From: Chelativorans sp.
GTDB lineage: Bacteria > Pseudomonadota > Alphaproteobacteria > Rhizobiales > Rhizobiaceae
Reading direction: 5' to 3'
Assembly (NCBI RefSeq): GCF_031180965.1
Contig: NZ_JAPSLH010000018.1
Span: 20,895-84,894, forward strand
DNA length: 64,000 bases
Shown: positions 27,337 to 36,244 of the stretch, one piece after another
How the letters are laid out: each line of letters starts with the position of its first letter
How positions within the stretch are numbered: position 1 is the first letter of the stretch
The notes under the pieces: model-generated
What the model saw: the letters and a program-made list of their open reading frames with translations, nothing else
Databases searched by the model: none
Told to the model about the DNA's origin: nothing
Made by a program: the position numbers and the translations under genes

Positions 27337-27480
27337 ATGAGCGCAGCAGGGCTCGACGCATGGTGCGGGATGATCCAGGCGACGAACGTCTCGCTTCTGG
27401 ATATCCGCCAGATCGCCAAGATGCGCGACGCGCAGTCGAAGGGCATCCAGGCGCTTTGGCCTGAAAGCGCGGGCGGGTGA
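27337..27480 (+). CDS. Small unknown protein (47 residues)
   Basis: An ATG with AGGAAGGGA seven bases upstream opens a 47-residue frame (MSAAGLDAWCGMIQATNVSL at the start, ending ALWPESAGG). The stop codon overlaps a GTG of the following erythromycin-esterase frame (GTGA). No domain, signal or membrane segment is recognised. The good ribosome site and the tight fit to the next gene argue for a real small gene or a translated leader of that gene. Confidence 0.5.
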   Translation: MSAAGLDAWCGMIQATNVSLLDIRQIAKMRDAQSKGIQALWPESAGG

Positions 27481-27491
27481 CGGGTTCGCGC

Positions 27492-28829
27492 ATGCCCCAC
27501 GTCGCGATCAGCGAGCGCAGCCGTCTGCAGAGCGCCGACGAGGCGGCGAATCTGGTGCGCGGGAAATGCGAGCCGCTCCCGTCCCCGGAGGACGCGGAAG
27601 CGTTCGGCGCGTTCTTCGATGCGTTCGCCGACGCCCGCGTTGTGCTGCTGGGCGAAGCGACCCATGGGACGTCGGAGTTCTACCGCGCTCGCGCCGCGAT
27701 CACGCGACAGCTGGTCGAGAAGCACGGCTTCAACATCATCGCCGTCGAGGCGGACTGGCCCGATGCGGCCCGCGTGGACCGCTACGTCCGGCACCGCCCA
27801 GCGGGGCGCTACGACGAGGAGACGTTCGCCCGCTTTCCTACCTGGATGTGGCGCAACCGCCAATTCGAAGATTTCGTGCACTGGCTGCGCGCGTATAATG
27901 CCGGCCGGCCTGCGGAAGACCGGGCGGAGTTCCGCGGCCTCGATGTTTATTCCCTGGATTCCTCCATCGAGGCGGTGATCGCCTATCTCGATCGGGTGGA
28001 TCCGGATGCCGCCAGGACCGCACGCCGGCGCTATGGCTGTCTCACCCCCTGGCAGGACGAGCCGGCCCACTATGGCCGCGCCATGCTGCGCGGCGGCCGC
28101 GATACCTGCGAAGGGGCTGTCGTCGCGCAGCTCGGCGAGCTACTGGCCCGCCGGCTCGACTATGCCGGAGCGGATGGCGAGGACTTCTTCGATGCGGCCC
28201 AGAATGCGCGCATCGTGCGCGCCGCCGAGCACTACTACCGCATCATGTATTACGGCTCGACAGAATCCTGGAATCTGCGCAACCGGCATATGTTCGACAC
28301 GCTCAAGGCGCTGCTGGCAAGGCGCGGTCCGGGCGCCAAGGCTGTGGTCTGGGCGCACAACTCCCATATCGGCAATGCAGCGGCCACGGCCATGGGCTGG
28401 CAGGGCGAGTTCAATATCGGCGAACTCTGCCGTACCGCATTCGGCGACGAGGCGGCGCTGATCGGCTTTGGCACCGACCGCGGCACCGTGGCGGCCGCCG
28501 ACGACTGGGGCGGCCCGATGCGCATCATGGAGGTCAATCCATCGCGGCCGGATTCGTATGAGCGGGTCTTCCGCCAAGCTGGCATCGCTCGTTCCCTGAC
28601 GGACCTGCGCACCTGCCCCGATCTGCGCGACGCGCTAGCCGCGCCGCGGCTGGAGCGCGCCATCGGCGTTATCTACCGGCCGCAGGCGGAGCTACACAGC
28701 CACTATTTCGAGGCGGTGCTGCCTGAGCAGTTCGATGCTTTCGTCTGGTTCGAAGAAACGCATGCAGTGGCGCCTCTTCCCGCCGAGCGGCCGCACGGCG
28801 TTCCGGAAACCTATCCTTTTGGACTCTAG
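27492..28829 (+). CDS. Erythromycin esterase family protein
   Basis: A protein of about 445 residues from the erythromycin esterase superfamily (EreA/succinoglycan-associated). The active-site region is LLGEATHGTSEFYRARAAIT (His near residue 58), followed by VEADWPDA and WAHNSHIGNAAAT, which carry the conserved Glu and His. Environmental members of this family rarely act on macrolides, and their native substrates are unknown. They are often next to or fused with phosphoribosyltransferases, as seen two genes downstream. The start is uncertain: ATG 27492, or GTG 27477 coupled to the small upstream frame. Confidence 0.87.
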   Translation: MPHVAISERSRLQSADEAANLVRGKCEPLPSPEDAEAFGAFFDAFADARVVLLGEATHGTSEFYRARAAITRQLVEKHGFNIIAVEADWPDAARVDRYVRHRPAGRYDEETFARFPTWMWRNRQFEDFVHWLRAYNAGRPAEDRAEFRGLDVYSLDSSIEAVIAYLDRVDPDAARTARRRYGCLTPWQDEPAHYGRAMLRGGRDTCEGAVVAQLGELLARRLDYAGADGEDFFDAAQNARIVRAAEHYYRIMYYGSTESWNLRNRHMFDTLKALLARRGPGAKAVVWAHNSHIGNAAATAMGWQGEFNIGELCRTAFGDEAALIGFGTDRGTVAAADDWGGPMRIMEVNPSRPDSYERVFRQAGIARSLTDLRTCPDLRDALAAPRLERAIGVIYRPQAELHSHYFEAVLPEQFDAFVWFEETHAVAPLPAERPHGVPETYPFGL

Positions 28830-28849
28830 CCGAACCCGGGAGGCCGCAT

Positions 28850-29689
28850 ATGTCGACCCAGATACCCCTCGAACGCAGCGATGAGACTGGCACGGAGACC
28901 GCTGGCGGACTCGTCGAGATCCGGCCCGACCTCGCCTATCGGCGGCTGATGATGGTCAATGTCATATTCTACGGCCTTCCTTCGGCAGGCGCGGGCAATT
29001 GGGTCCTGATCGACGCCGGGGTGACGGGCTCGGCGGGCGCGATCCGCGCGGCCGCTGAGGCGCGGTTCGGCAAGGATGCGCCGCCCTCGGCGATCGTGCT
29101 CACGCATGGCCATTTCGACCATGTTGGTGTGCTGGAGACGCTTGCGGAGGATTGGGACGTCCCGGTCTACGCGCATCCGCTGGAGCATCCCTATCTTGAT
29201 GGCAGCCGCTCCTACCCGCCTGCCGATCCGTCCGTCGGCGGCGGCCTGATGGCGCTTCTGTCGCCGCTCTTTCCGACGAGCCCAGTTGATGTGGGCTCCC
29301 GCCTGCGGGCGCTGCCCGATGATGGAACCATCCCGGTGATGCCCGGCTGGTGTTGGATCCATACGCCCGGCCATACGCCTGGACATGTTTCTCTCTGGCG
29401 CGAGGAGGACCGCACCGTCATCGCCGGCGACGCCGTCATCACGACCGGGCAGGAGTCGGCCTATGACGTCGTCATCCAGTCGCCGCAGATGCACGGGCCG
29501 CCGCGCTACTTCACGCCGGATTGGCAGGATGCCTGGGCCTCCGTGCGCAAGCTCGCTGCCCTCGAGCCGGAACTCGTGATTTCCGGCCATGGCCATGCGA
29601 TGCAGGGTGCCGATATGCGGGCAGCGCTTCACGAGCTTGCCGAGCGGTTCGACAAGATCGCCTTTCCCGACCGCATGCAGCCCGGCTGA
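28850..29689 (+). CDS. MBL-fold metallo-hydrolase
   Basis: A 279-residue cytoplasmic zinc hydrolase. The metal motif is THGHFDHVG (His86, His88, Asp90, His91); further ligands are HTPGHTPGHVSLW, IAGDAV and ISGHGHAMQG. This resembles glyoxalase II-like and lactonase-like members, but the substrate is unknown. It starts 20 bases after the esterase gene with a GGGAGG site, so the two are co-transcribed. Confidence 0.9.
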   Translation: MSTQIPLERSDETGTETAGGLVEIRPDLAYRRLMMVNVIFYGLPSAGAGNWVLIDAGVTGSAGAIRAAAEARFGKDAPPSAIVLTHGHFDHVGVLETLAEDWDVPVYAHPLEHPYLDGSRSYPPADPSVGGGLMALLSPLFPTSPVDVGSRLRALPDDGTIPVMPGWCWIHTPGHTPGHVSLWREEDRTVIAGDAVITTGQESAYDVVIQSPQMHGPPRYFTPDWQDAWASVRKLAALEPELVISGHGHAMQGADMRAALHELAERFDKIAFPDRMQPG

Positions 29690-29716
29690 GATTGTCCTTT
29701 TTGAGAGGTGTTCGAG

Positions 29717-30391
29717 GTGTTCGGCGGACAAACCGAATTCTTGAACCGCCGCGAGGCGGGGCAGCGGCTTGCCGCGGAGCTGGCGCATCTCAAAGAGGAG
29801 CAGCCGGTGGTGCTTGCCTTGCCGCGCGGCGGCGTTCCGGTCGGCTTCGAGGTGGCGAAGGCGCTCTCCGCCCCGCTTGATCTCCTCATGGTGCGCAAGC
29901 TCGGCGCTCCCGGCCATTCGGAGCTCGGCATTGGCGCCGTGGTCGACGGCAGCGATCCTCAACTCGTCCTCAACGACGAGGCAATGGAGATCATAAGGCC
30001 GAGTTCGGACTATGTGCGCGAGGAGATGGAGAGGCAGCTCGCGGAGATCGACAGGCGCCGCGCCGCCTATTTTGCCGAGCATGACCCCACGCCCGTTTCC
30101 GGCCGCACGGTTATTCTCGTCGACGACGGGATCGCCACCGGCGGCACGGTCCGCGTCGCGCTGAAGGCGCTTCGCCGGTCGAACGCGGCCCGCATCGTGC
30201 TGGCCGTCCCGGTCGCTCCGCGCGATACGCTGGACGCTCTGCATGACGACGCCGACGAGGTGGTCTGCCTCGCAACGCCGCCCAATTTCCGCGCCGTCGG
30301 TCTGCACTACGAGAACTTCAGCCAGACCAGCGATGCCGAGGTGATCGCCTGTCTAAAGGCAGCGCGCGAATGGCTTTCGTCCAGCGACTGA
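29717..30391 (+). CDS. Phosphoribosyltransferase family protein
   Basis: A 224-residue type I phosphoribosyltransferase. The PRPP-binding motif VILVDDGIATGGTV lies near residues 133-146, and LALPRGGVPVGFEVAKAL near the N-terminus is characteristic of the stress-associated branch that accompanies erythromycin-esterase homologues. The base it uses is unknown. GTG 29717 is preferred because GAGAGG lies upstream at good spacing; GTG 29708 is the alternative. It ends the esterase-MBL-PRT operon. Confidence 0.88.
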   Translation: MFGGQTEFLNRREAGQRLAAELAHLKEEQPVVLALPRGGVPVGFEVAKALSAPLDLLMVRKLGAPGHSELGIGAVVDGSDPQLVLNDEAMEIIRPSSDYVREEMERQLAEIDRRRAAYFAEHDPTPVSGRTVILVDDGIATGGTVRVALKALRRSNAARIVLAVPVAPRDTLDALHDDADEVVCLATPPNFRAVGLHYENFSQTSDAEVIACLKAAREWLSSSD

Positions 30392-30645
30392 CACGTTTCG
30401 CGACCAGTCGGCGAGATCCTTTGCTACCGCGCAACGGCTAGCAAAGATCATGAGCGGGGCGCGGGGGGGGGGCGGCAGAGGCAACCCGTCCGTTCGCGCC
30501 CATCGCGGGGTACGGTGGGAACAATCAGGTCACCTCTTTTAAGCGCGTTTTCAAATACTAAATCACCTTCGGCCACTCCGCCGGGGAGTGTTGCCGTCCC
30601 CTTTGGCTCCAAGTGATGCTTGCTCAACTTTGAGGAGTATTGCCT

Positions 30646-31731
30646 ATGAAGATCGCCCAGATCGCTCCGCTAGCCGAAAGCGTTCCGCCGCGTCTTTACG
30701 GCGGCACCGAGCGCATCGTTTCGTTTCTTACCGAAGAACTCGTGCGCCGCGGCCACGAGGTCACCCTTTTTGCCTCCGGAGATTCGCTGACCTCGGCGGA
30801 GCTTGTCTCCTGCTGCAACCGCGCCCTGCGGCTCAATCCGGAGGTGCGCGATCCGATACCCCATCACCTGATCATGCTGGAAAAGGTCCGCCTGCGGGCT
30901 GACGAGTTCGACGTACTGCACTTCCATATCGATCTTCTGCATTTCCCCCTCATCAGGCCGATCGCCCATCGGACGGTCACGACACTGCACGGCCGCCTCG
31001 ACCTGCCGGACCTGCAGCCTTTCTATCAGACCTTCCCGGAGATCCCGGTCGTTTCAATCTCGGATCACCAGCGCCAGCCGCTGCCTATGGCCAACTGGAT
31101 CGACACGGTCTATCACGGCCTGCCGCTGGACCTGCTCCCCTTCAGCCCGAAGGCTGACGGCGGGTATCTGGCTTTCCTCGGCCGCATCTCGCCGGAAAAA
31201 CGCCCCGACCGGGCCATCGAGATCGCCGCTCGCGCCGGCATGCCCCTGAAGATCGCCGCGAAGGTTGACAATGCGGATCAAGCCTATTGGCACGGGGTCA
31301 TAAAGCCGGTGATCGACCGCCACCCGAATGTCGAATATATCGGCGAGGTGAACGAGCAGGGAAAGGCCGAATTCCTGGGCAGGGCATCCGCCCTTCTGTT
31401 CCCCATTGACTGGCCGGAGCCTTTCGGTCTCGTGATGATCGAGGCGATGGCCTGCGGCACGCCGGTGATCGCCTTCCCCTGCGGCTCGGTGCCGGAGGTG
31501 CTCGACCATGGCGTGGCCGGCTTCATCGTCCACTCCCTGGACGAGGCGGTGGCCGCCGTGCCCCAGGCGCTGGCGCTCGACCGCGCCAAGGTGCGCGCCC
31601 GCTTCGAGGAGCGCTTTAGTGTCGAGCGCATGGCCACCGACTATCTACGGTGCTATGAGCGCTTGCTACATCACCGCATGCACATGGTGCCCTTCCCGAC
31701 CGAGGCGGTGGGCAGACAGACGGTCGCGTGA
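30646..31731 (+). CDS. Glycosyltransferase family 4 protein
   Basis: A 361-residue GT-B glycosyltransferase. The N-terminal acceptor domain begins MKIAQIAPLAESVPP with the Gly-rich YGGTERIVSFL; the C-terminal nucleotide-sugar domain has GRISPEKRPDRAI and the E-x7-E motif EPFGLVMIEA. No membrane segment. ATG 30646 has TGAGGAG at ideal spacing. It is followed after 24 bases by a glycogen-debranching-type hydrolase, a pairing common in Hyphomicrobiales. A role in stress-linked sugar or polysaccharide metabolism is inferred from that. Confidence 0.9.
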   Translation: MKIAQIAPLAESVPPRLYGGTERIVSFLTEELVRRGHEVTLFASGDSLTSAELVSCCNRALRLNPEVRDPIPHHLIMLEKVRLRADEFDVLHFHIDLLHFPLIRPIAHRTVTTLHGRLDLPDLQPFYQTFPEIPVVSISDHQRQPLPMANWIDTVYHGLPLDLLPFSPKADGGYLAFLGRISPEKRPDRAIEIAARAGMPLKIAAKVDNADQAYWHGVIKPVIDRHPNVEYIGEVNEQGKAEFLGRASALLFPIDWPEPFGLVMIEAMACGTPVIAFPCGSVPEVLDHGVAGFIVHSLDEAVAAVPQALALDRAKVRARFEERFSVERMATDYLRCYERLLHHRMHMVPFPTEAVGRQTVA

Positions 31732-31755
31732 TCCTCTCGTCTAAGGAGGTTATCC

Positions 31756-33960
31756 ATGGACGCCCGCACGGACCCCTTCGCGCCGCGCCCCGACGAGTTC
31801 GGTACGGTACGCACGCCGCAATTCTTCATCGCCGCCTCCGCTCCCCTCCAGGAGCGGCGGCCGCGCACGCAGAAGCACGGCGACACCTTCTCAATGTTCG
31901 ACCACAATGGAGACGCGCTCTCGGGGCCCGGCAGCCCCGAGGGCATCTTTCACCGCGACACGCGATACCTGTCGCATTTCTTCCTCACCATCGGAGGCGA
32001 GCGCCCGCTCCTCCTGAGCTCGATGCTGCGCGACGACAACGCGCTGCTCACCTTCGACCTTGCCAATCCGGACCTCTACGAGGACGGGAAACTCACCCTC
32101 CAGCATGACCTGATCCACATCCGTCGCACGCGCTTCCTGTGGAACGGCGCCTGTTACGAACGCATCAGCGTACGCAACTACGACGAGGCGCCGCGAAAGA
32201 TCCGCCTGGAGCTCGCCTTCGCCTCCGATTTTGCCGACCTCTTCGAGGTGCGCGGCGCCCGTCGCAGCCAGCGCGGCGAGATGCACGCGCCCAAGGTGGA
32301 GAGCGACCGCGTAACCCTCGCCTATACCGGGCTCGACAAGGTCCTGCGCCGCACCATCCTTCGCTTCGACCCGGTTCCGGTCACGCTCACCGGCGCCAAT
32401 GCGGTTTTCGAGGTGGAGCTGCAGCCACGCCAGACGCGCCAGCTCTTCGTCGAGATCCTCTGCGGAGCCGAGCCGCAGCAATATACCCCGCGGCGCCTCT
32501 TCTTCTCGAGCCTGCTCGATGCCCGCCGCGCCACGCGTGCCGCCGTCGCCAACGCCGCCTCCGTCGCCACCTCCCACGACGTTTTCAATGAGGCGGTGCG
32601 CCGCGCCGTGGCCGATCTCTACATGCTGATCACCGAGACGGGTGACGGCCCTTATCCTTATGCGGGCATTCCATGGTTCAGCACGGTCTTCGGCCGCGAC
32701 GCGCTCATCACCGCCCTGGAAACTCTCTGGCTCGACCCGGCCATCGCGCGCGGCGTGCTGAAGCATCTGGCAGCCAACCAGGCGACCGAGGAAAACCCCG
32801 CCGCCGATGCCGAGCCGGGCAAGATCCTGCACGAGGTCCGCTACGGCGAGATGGCGGAGCTGGGGGAGGTGCCCTTCCGCCGCTATTATGGAAGCGTCGA
32901 CGCCACTCCACTCTTCGTCGTTCTTGCCGGCGCTTATCTGGAGCGCACCGGCGATGTCGAGACGCTGAGATCCCTCTGGCGGAGCATCGAGGCCGCGCTC
33001 GCCTGGATCAGCGATTACGGCGACCGCGACGGCGACGGCTTCGTCGAATATGGCCGACGCACGCTGGAAGGGCTCGCCAACCAGGGCTGGAAGGACAGTT
33101 ATGACGCTGTCTTCCACGCGGACGGCAGTCTCGCCATCGGGCCGATCGCCCTTTGCGAGGTGCAAGCCTATGTCTACGGCGCCTGGAAGGCCGCCGCAGG
33201 GATCGCCCACGCCATGGGCCTGCGAGGGCCGTCTCTCGACTACGAGGCGAAGGCCGAGGAGCTCCGCGCCCGCTTCGACCGCGCCTTCTTCGACGAGGAG
33301 CTCGGCACCTATGTGCTCGCGCTGGACGGGGAGAAAAAACCTTGCCGCGTGCGCGCTTCCAATGCCGGCCACACGCTATTCACCGGCATCGCCTATCCCC
33401 ACCGCGCCCCCCGCGTCGTATCCGCGCTTATGGACCGCGCTTCCTTCTCCGGCTGGGGCATCCGCACGGTGGCTACGACAGAGGCGCGCTACAATCCCAT
33501 GAGCTATCACAACGGCTCGGTCTGGCCGCACGACAACGCGCTGATCGCCGCCGGTTTGGCCCGCTACGGCTTCCGCGCGGAGGCCGCACGTGTCTTCGAG
33601 GGCCTGTTCATGGCCTCGACCTATATCGACCTCCGCCGCCTGCCGGAGCTTTTCTGCGGCTTCCCGCGCCAGAGGAGCCGCGGCCCCACCTTCTATCCCG
33701 TGGCTTGCGCGCCGCAGGCCTGGGCGGCGGTAGCGCCGCTGTCGATGCTCCAGTCCTGCCTTGGGATGGGCTTTGACCCGTCCTCCGGCACACTGGTCTT
33801 CCACCAGCCCATGCTGCCGGAGTTCCTGGACGAGGTGACGCTGCGGGGCATCCGCCTTCCGCAGGGCCGGCTGGACGTGTTCCTGCGCCGCGTCGAATCC
33901 GAGGTGGTGGTCCAGGTGCTGGACCGCGAGGGCGACACGCGAGTGACGACCACCTATTGA
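31756..33960 (+). CDS. Amylo-alpha-1,6-glucosidase/glycogen debranching-type hydrolase
   Basis: A 734-residue cytoplasmic protein. The N-terminal glycogen-debranching domain (about 35-240, with TRYLSHFFLTIGGERPLLLSS) precedes an (alpha/alpha)6 barrel (about 275-720) containing WFSTVFGRDALITALETLWL and SYHNGSVWPHDNALIAAGL. This is the MGH1/trehalase-like debranching architecture, predicted to trim alpha-glucans. AAGGAGG lies before the ATG. No glycogen synthase or branching enzyme is near, so the polymer is uncertain. A 15-bp hairpin terminator follows directly. Confidence 0.9.
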   Translation: MDARTDPFAPRPDEFGTVRTPQFFIAASAPLQERRPRTQKHGDTFSMFDHNGDALSGPGSPEGIFHRDTRYLSHFFLTIGGERPLLLSSMLRDDNALLTFDLANPDLYEDGKLTLQHDLIHIRRTRFLWNGACYERISVRNYDEAPRKIRLELAFASDFADLFEVRGARRSQRGEMHAPKVESDRVTLAYTGLDKVLRRTILRFDPVPVTLTGANAVFEVELQPRQTRQLFVEILCGAEPQQYTPRRLFFSSLLDARRATRAAVANAASVATSHDVFNEAVRRAVADLYMLITETGDGPYPYAGIPWFSTVFGRDALITALETLWLDPAIARGVLKHLAANQATEENPAADAEPGKILHEVRYGEMAELGEVPFRRYYGSVDATPLFVVLAGAYLERTGDVETLRSLWRSIEAALAWISDYGDRDGDGFVEYGRRTLEGLANQGWKDSYDAVFHADGSLAIGPIALCEVQAYVYGAWKAAAGIAHAMGLRGPSLDYEAKAEELRARFDRAFFDEELGTYVLALDGEKKPCRVRASNAGHTLFTGIAYPHRAPRVVSALMDRASFSGWGIRTVATTEARYNPMSYHNGSVWPHDNALIAAGLARYGFRAEAARVFEGLFMASTYIDLRRLPELFCGFPRQRSRGPTFYPVACAPQAWAAVAPLSMLQSCLGMGFDPSSGTLVFHQPMLPEFLDEVTLRGIRLPQGRLDVFLRRVESEVVVQVLDREGDTRVTTTY

Positions 33961-33970
33961 GCGCCGGCGG

Positions 33971-34010
33971 GGCCGCCACCCTCCCACTCCAGGGAGGGTG
34001 GCGGCCTTTA
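33971..34010. terminator. Strong hairpin terminator between convergent genes
   Basis: A perfect 15-bp stem (GGCCGCCACCCTCCC / GGGAGGGTGGCGGCC) with a 6-base loop is followed by TTTA. It lies 10 bases after the debranching enzyme stop and 27 bases from the end of the convergent DUF1428 gene, so it may serve both. Confidence 0.8.
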
Positions 34011-34036
34011 GCCGTGCCCCTGAGGATACAGCGCCG

Positions 34037-34390
34037 TCACACGCCTAGGAACGGCTGGAACCCGCCGAAGATCATACGCTTGCCGTCAAAGGGCATGTTG
34101 TCCCAGTCCGGCTTCATGCGCGGATCGGCCATCACCTTCTTGTTCACCTCGTCGCGGTGCTCGCGCGAGCGGTAGACAATCCAGGAGAACACCACCACCT
34201 CGTCCTCCTTGGCCTGCACGGCGCGGGGGAAGGAGGTGACTTCGCCATAAGGCGTGTCGTCGCCAATGCACTCCACATAGTCGAGCGCGCCGTGCTCGCG
34301 CCAGACCTGCTGGCCCAGCCGCGCCTGCTCCTTGTATTGCTCGATTTTGTCCTTCGGCACCGGAATGAGGAAGCCGTCAACATACGCCAT
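34037..34390 (-). CDS. DUF1428 family protein
   Basis: A 117-residue protein with the full DUF1428 pattern: MAYVDGFLIPVPKDKIEQY at the N-terminus, the central EVVVFSWIVYRSREHRDEVN and the C-terminal KRMIFGGFQPFLGV. The fold is an alpha+beta barrel related to the YdhR/ABM group; no activity is known. ATG 34390 has GGAGGA upstream. It is a single gene, convergent with the debranching enzyme. Confidence 0.9.
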   Translation of the reverse strand: MAYVDGFLIPVPKDKIEQYKEQARLGQQVWREHGALDYVECIGDDTPYGEVTSFPRAVQAKEDEVVVFSWIVYRSREHRDEVNKKVMADPRMKPDWDNMPFDGKRMIFGGFQPFLGV

Positions 34391-34588
34391 GGAAAATCCT
34401 CCGTTGCTTGGGTTGGCGACCATAGGACGAATGAGGCAGCGCGAAACCGACAGCCGCCCCCAGTCGGTTTTCATCATTCTGGCGCGCAATTGAAGGCACA
34501 CATGACCGGCTACGCAGCCCCGCCATGCCTGACTTCGCCATGCAGCTTTGGCTGTGGTGGCTGTACCGGAATTCTTGGGCGCTCGATC

Positions 34589-36244
34589 CTAACTGTCCAA
34601 GACTGCTCTGACCTTGGCCGCGAGTTGCTCCAGCGAGGCTGGCTTCTGCAACAGGTTCACCGCGGGATCGAGGACGCCATTGTGGACGACCGCGTTGCGG
34701 GTGTAGCCGGTGGTGAAAAGGACTTTGAGGTTGGGGCGGCGCTTCAGCGCCTCCTCGGCCAAGCGGCGACCGTTCATTTCCGGCATGACAACGTCTGTAA
34801 AGAGGAGGCTGATATCCGGGTGGGCAGCGAGCGCTTCCAGCGCCTCTGTCCCATCATGTGCTTCGATGACGCCATAACCCAGGTCGCGCAGCATTTGCGC
34901 GGTGAGCGAGAGGACCTGCTGGTCGTCTTCCACCAGAAGCACGACTTCGCGGCCGGAGGGGAGCGCAAGATCCTGCCCTACCTTGCGCTTCGGTGCCTTG
35001 GCAGCGGCGCCATAAAAGCGCGGCAGGTAGATCTTAATGGTCGTGCCGTGGCCCACTTCTGAATAGATGTTGATATGGCCGCTCGACTGTTTGACGAAGC
35101 CGAAAACCTGGCTGAGCCCCAGCCCCGTACCCTTGCCGGGGCCTTTCGTGGTGAAGAAGGGGTCGAAGGCCTTGGCCATCACCTCCGGCGTCATTCCCGT
35201 CCCGGTATCCGTGACCGCTATCATGACATATTGGCCGGGCTTGATGGCGTGCTCCGCGGCGTATGCCTCGTCGAGGTGGCAATTGGCGGTCTCGATGGTG
35301 AGACGGCCACCCTCGGGCATGGCGTCGCGCGCGTTGACGGCCAAGTTTACCACGGCGTTTTCGAGCAGGTTCTTGTCGGCAAAGACTTGCCAGAGTCCGC
35401 CGGCGAGCACAGTCTCGATCTGCACGGTTTCGCCCAGGGTGCGACGCAGAAGCTCCGACATCTCGGCCACCATCTGGTTGGCATTGAGCGGTTGCGGAGC
35501 GAGAGTCTGCTGGCGCGAAAAGGCGAGGAGGCGCTGCGTAAGGCTGGCGGCGCGGTTGGCGCCGTCCCGCGCGGCAGCGATGTAGCGGGAGATGTCCTCA
35601 CCTTTGGCGAGACGCCGTTCGAGAAGGTTGAGGGACGAGAGGATCACGGCCAGCATATTGTTGAAGTCATGCGCTATCCCGCCCGTGAGCTGGCCCACCG
35701 CCTCCATCTTCTGCGCCTGGCGTAGGGCGCCCTCGCTCTTGAGACGAGCTTCGACGGCCTCCGCGATGCGCTCCTCCAGCGTGCGGTTGAGCTCCATCAG
35801 CTCGGCGTTTGCCTTCTCCGCGGCGCGGCGCGCTTCCAGCAACTCGCGCTCGTAGCGGCGGCGGTCCGATGCATTGAAGACGGTAATGCGGACAAAGCGC
35901 AGATTTCCCGCTTCGTCGCGGCGCTCGACTACATTGACGAGCACGGGGAGGGGCGAGCCGTCGGCGCGCACAAGGTCGAGCGCCACCTCGTTAAAGAAGC
36001 CCTGCATCCGCATCAATGGAGCGAAGTGGGTCTCGTAATATATTTTCCCGGCGATGTTCAGAAAGTCCTGGAAGCGGCGGCCGACGAGCTCGGCCTTCCC
36101 ACGGCCGAGCCAGTTGCAGAAAGTAGAGTTGGCCTTGCTGATCCGCCCGTCTGCGCCCGCGGACACATAACCGCAGGGAGCATTCTCGAACAGGTCCTCC
36201 AGGTCATCGAGCTCCTGGGCCATGGGCTCCGAAAGCGCGCTCAA
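34589..36244 (-). CDS. PAS-domain hybrid histidine kinase with C-terminal receiver
   Basis: A 551-residue soluble sensor. A PAS domain (about 18-130, with GKIYYETHFAPLMRMQGFF) is followed by a coiled coil (about 130-178), a HisKA domain with His192 in GGIAHDFNNMLAVI, an HATPase domain (DPFFTTKGPGKGTGLGLSQV) and a receiver domain with phospho-acceptor Asp484 (FTDVVMPEMNG). No transmembrane segment is present, so the stimulus is cytoplasmic. It starts at a TTG overlapping the stop of the RsbQ-like hydrolase (TTGA), which ties expression of the two together. In Bacillus the RsbQ partner RsbP is a PAS phosphatase; here the output is a phosphorelay. No separate regulator or phosphotransfer gene is adjacent. 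Confidence 0.92.
   Translation of the reverse strand: MSALSEPMAQELDDLEDLFENAPCGYVSAGADGRISKANSTFCNWLGRGKAELVGRRFQDFLNIAGKIYYETHFAPLMRMQGFFNEVALDLVRADGSPLPVLVNVVERRDEAGNLRFVRITVFNASDRRRYERELLEARRAAEKANAELMELNRTLEERIAEAVEARLKSEGALRQAQKMEAVGQLTGGIAHDFNNMLAVILSSLNLLERRLAKGEDISRYIAAARDGANRAASLTQRLLAFSRQQTLAPQPLNANQMVAEMSELLRRTLGETVQIETVLAGGLWQVFADKNLLENAVVNLAVNARDAMPEGGRLTIETANCHLDEAYAAEHAIKPGQYVMIAVTDTGTGMTPEVMAKAFDPFFTTKGPGKGTGLGLSQVFGFVKQSSGHINIYSEVGHGTTIKIYLPRFYGAAAKAPKRKVGQDLALPSGREVVLLVEDDQQVLSLTAQMLRDLGYGVIEAHDGTEALEALAAHPDISLLFTDVVMPEMNGRRLAEEALKRRPNLKVLFTTGYTRNAVVHNGVLDPAVNLLQKPASLEQLAAKVRAVLDS

Noticed and set aside
27492..28829. Macrolide resistance gene
   Set aside because: The protein belongs to the wider esterase superfamily; membership alone does not indicate activity on erythromycin.
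30528..30560. GGAAC followed by CGTT upstream of the glycosyltransferase as an EcfG promoter
   Set aside because: The spacing is 23 bases, against 16-17 for the consensus.
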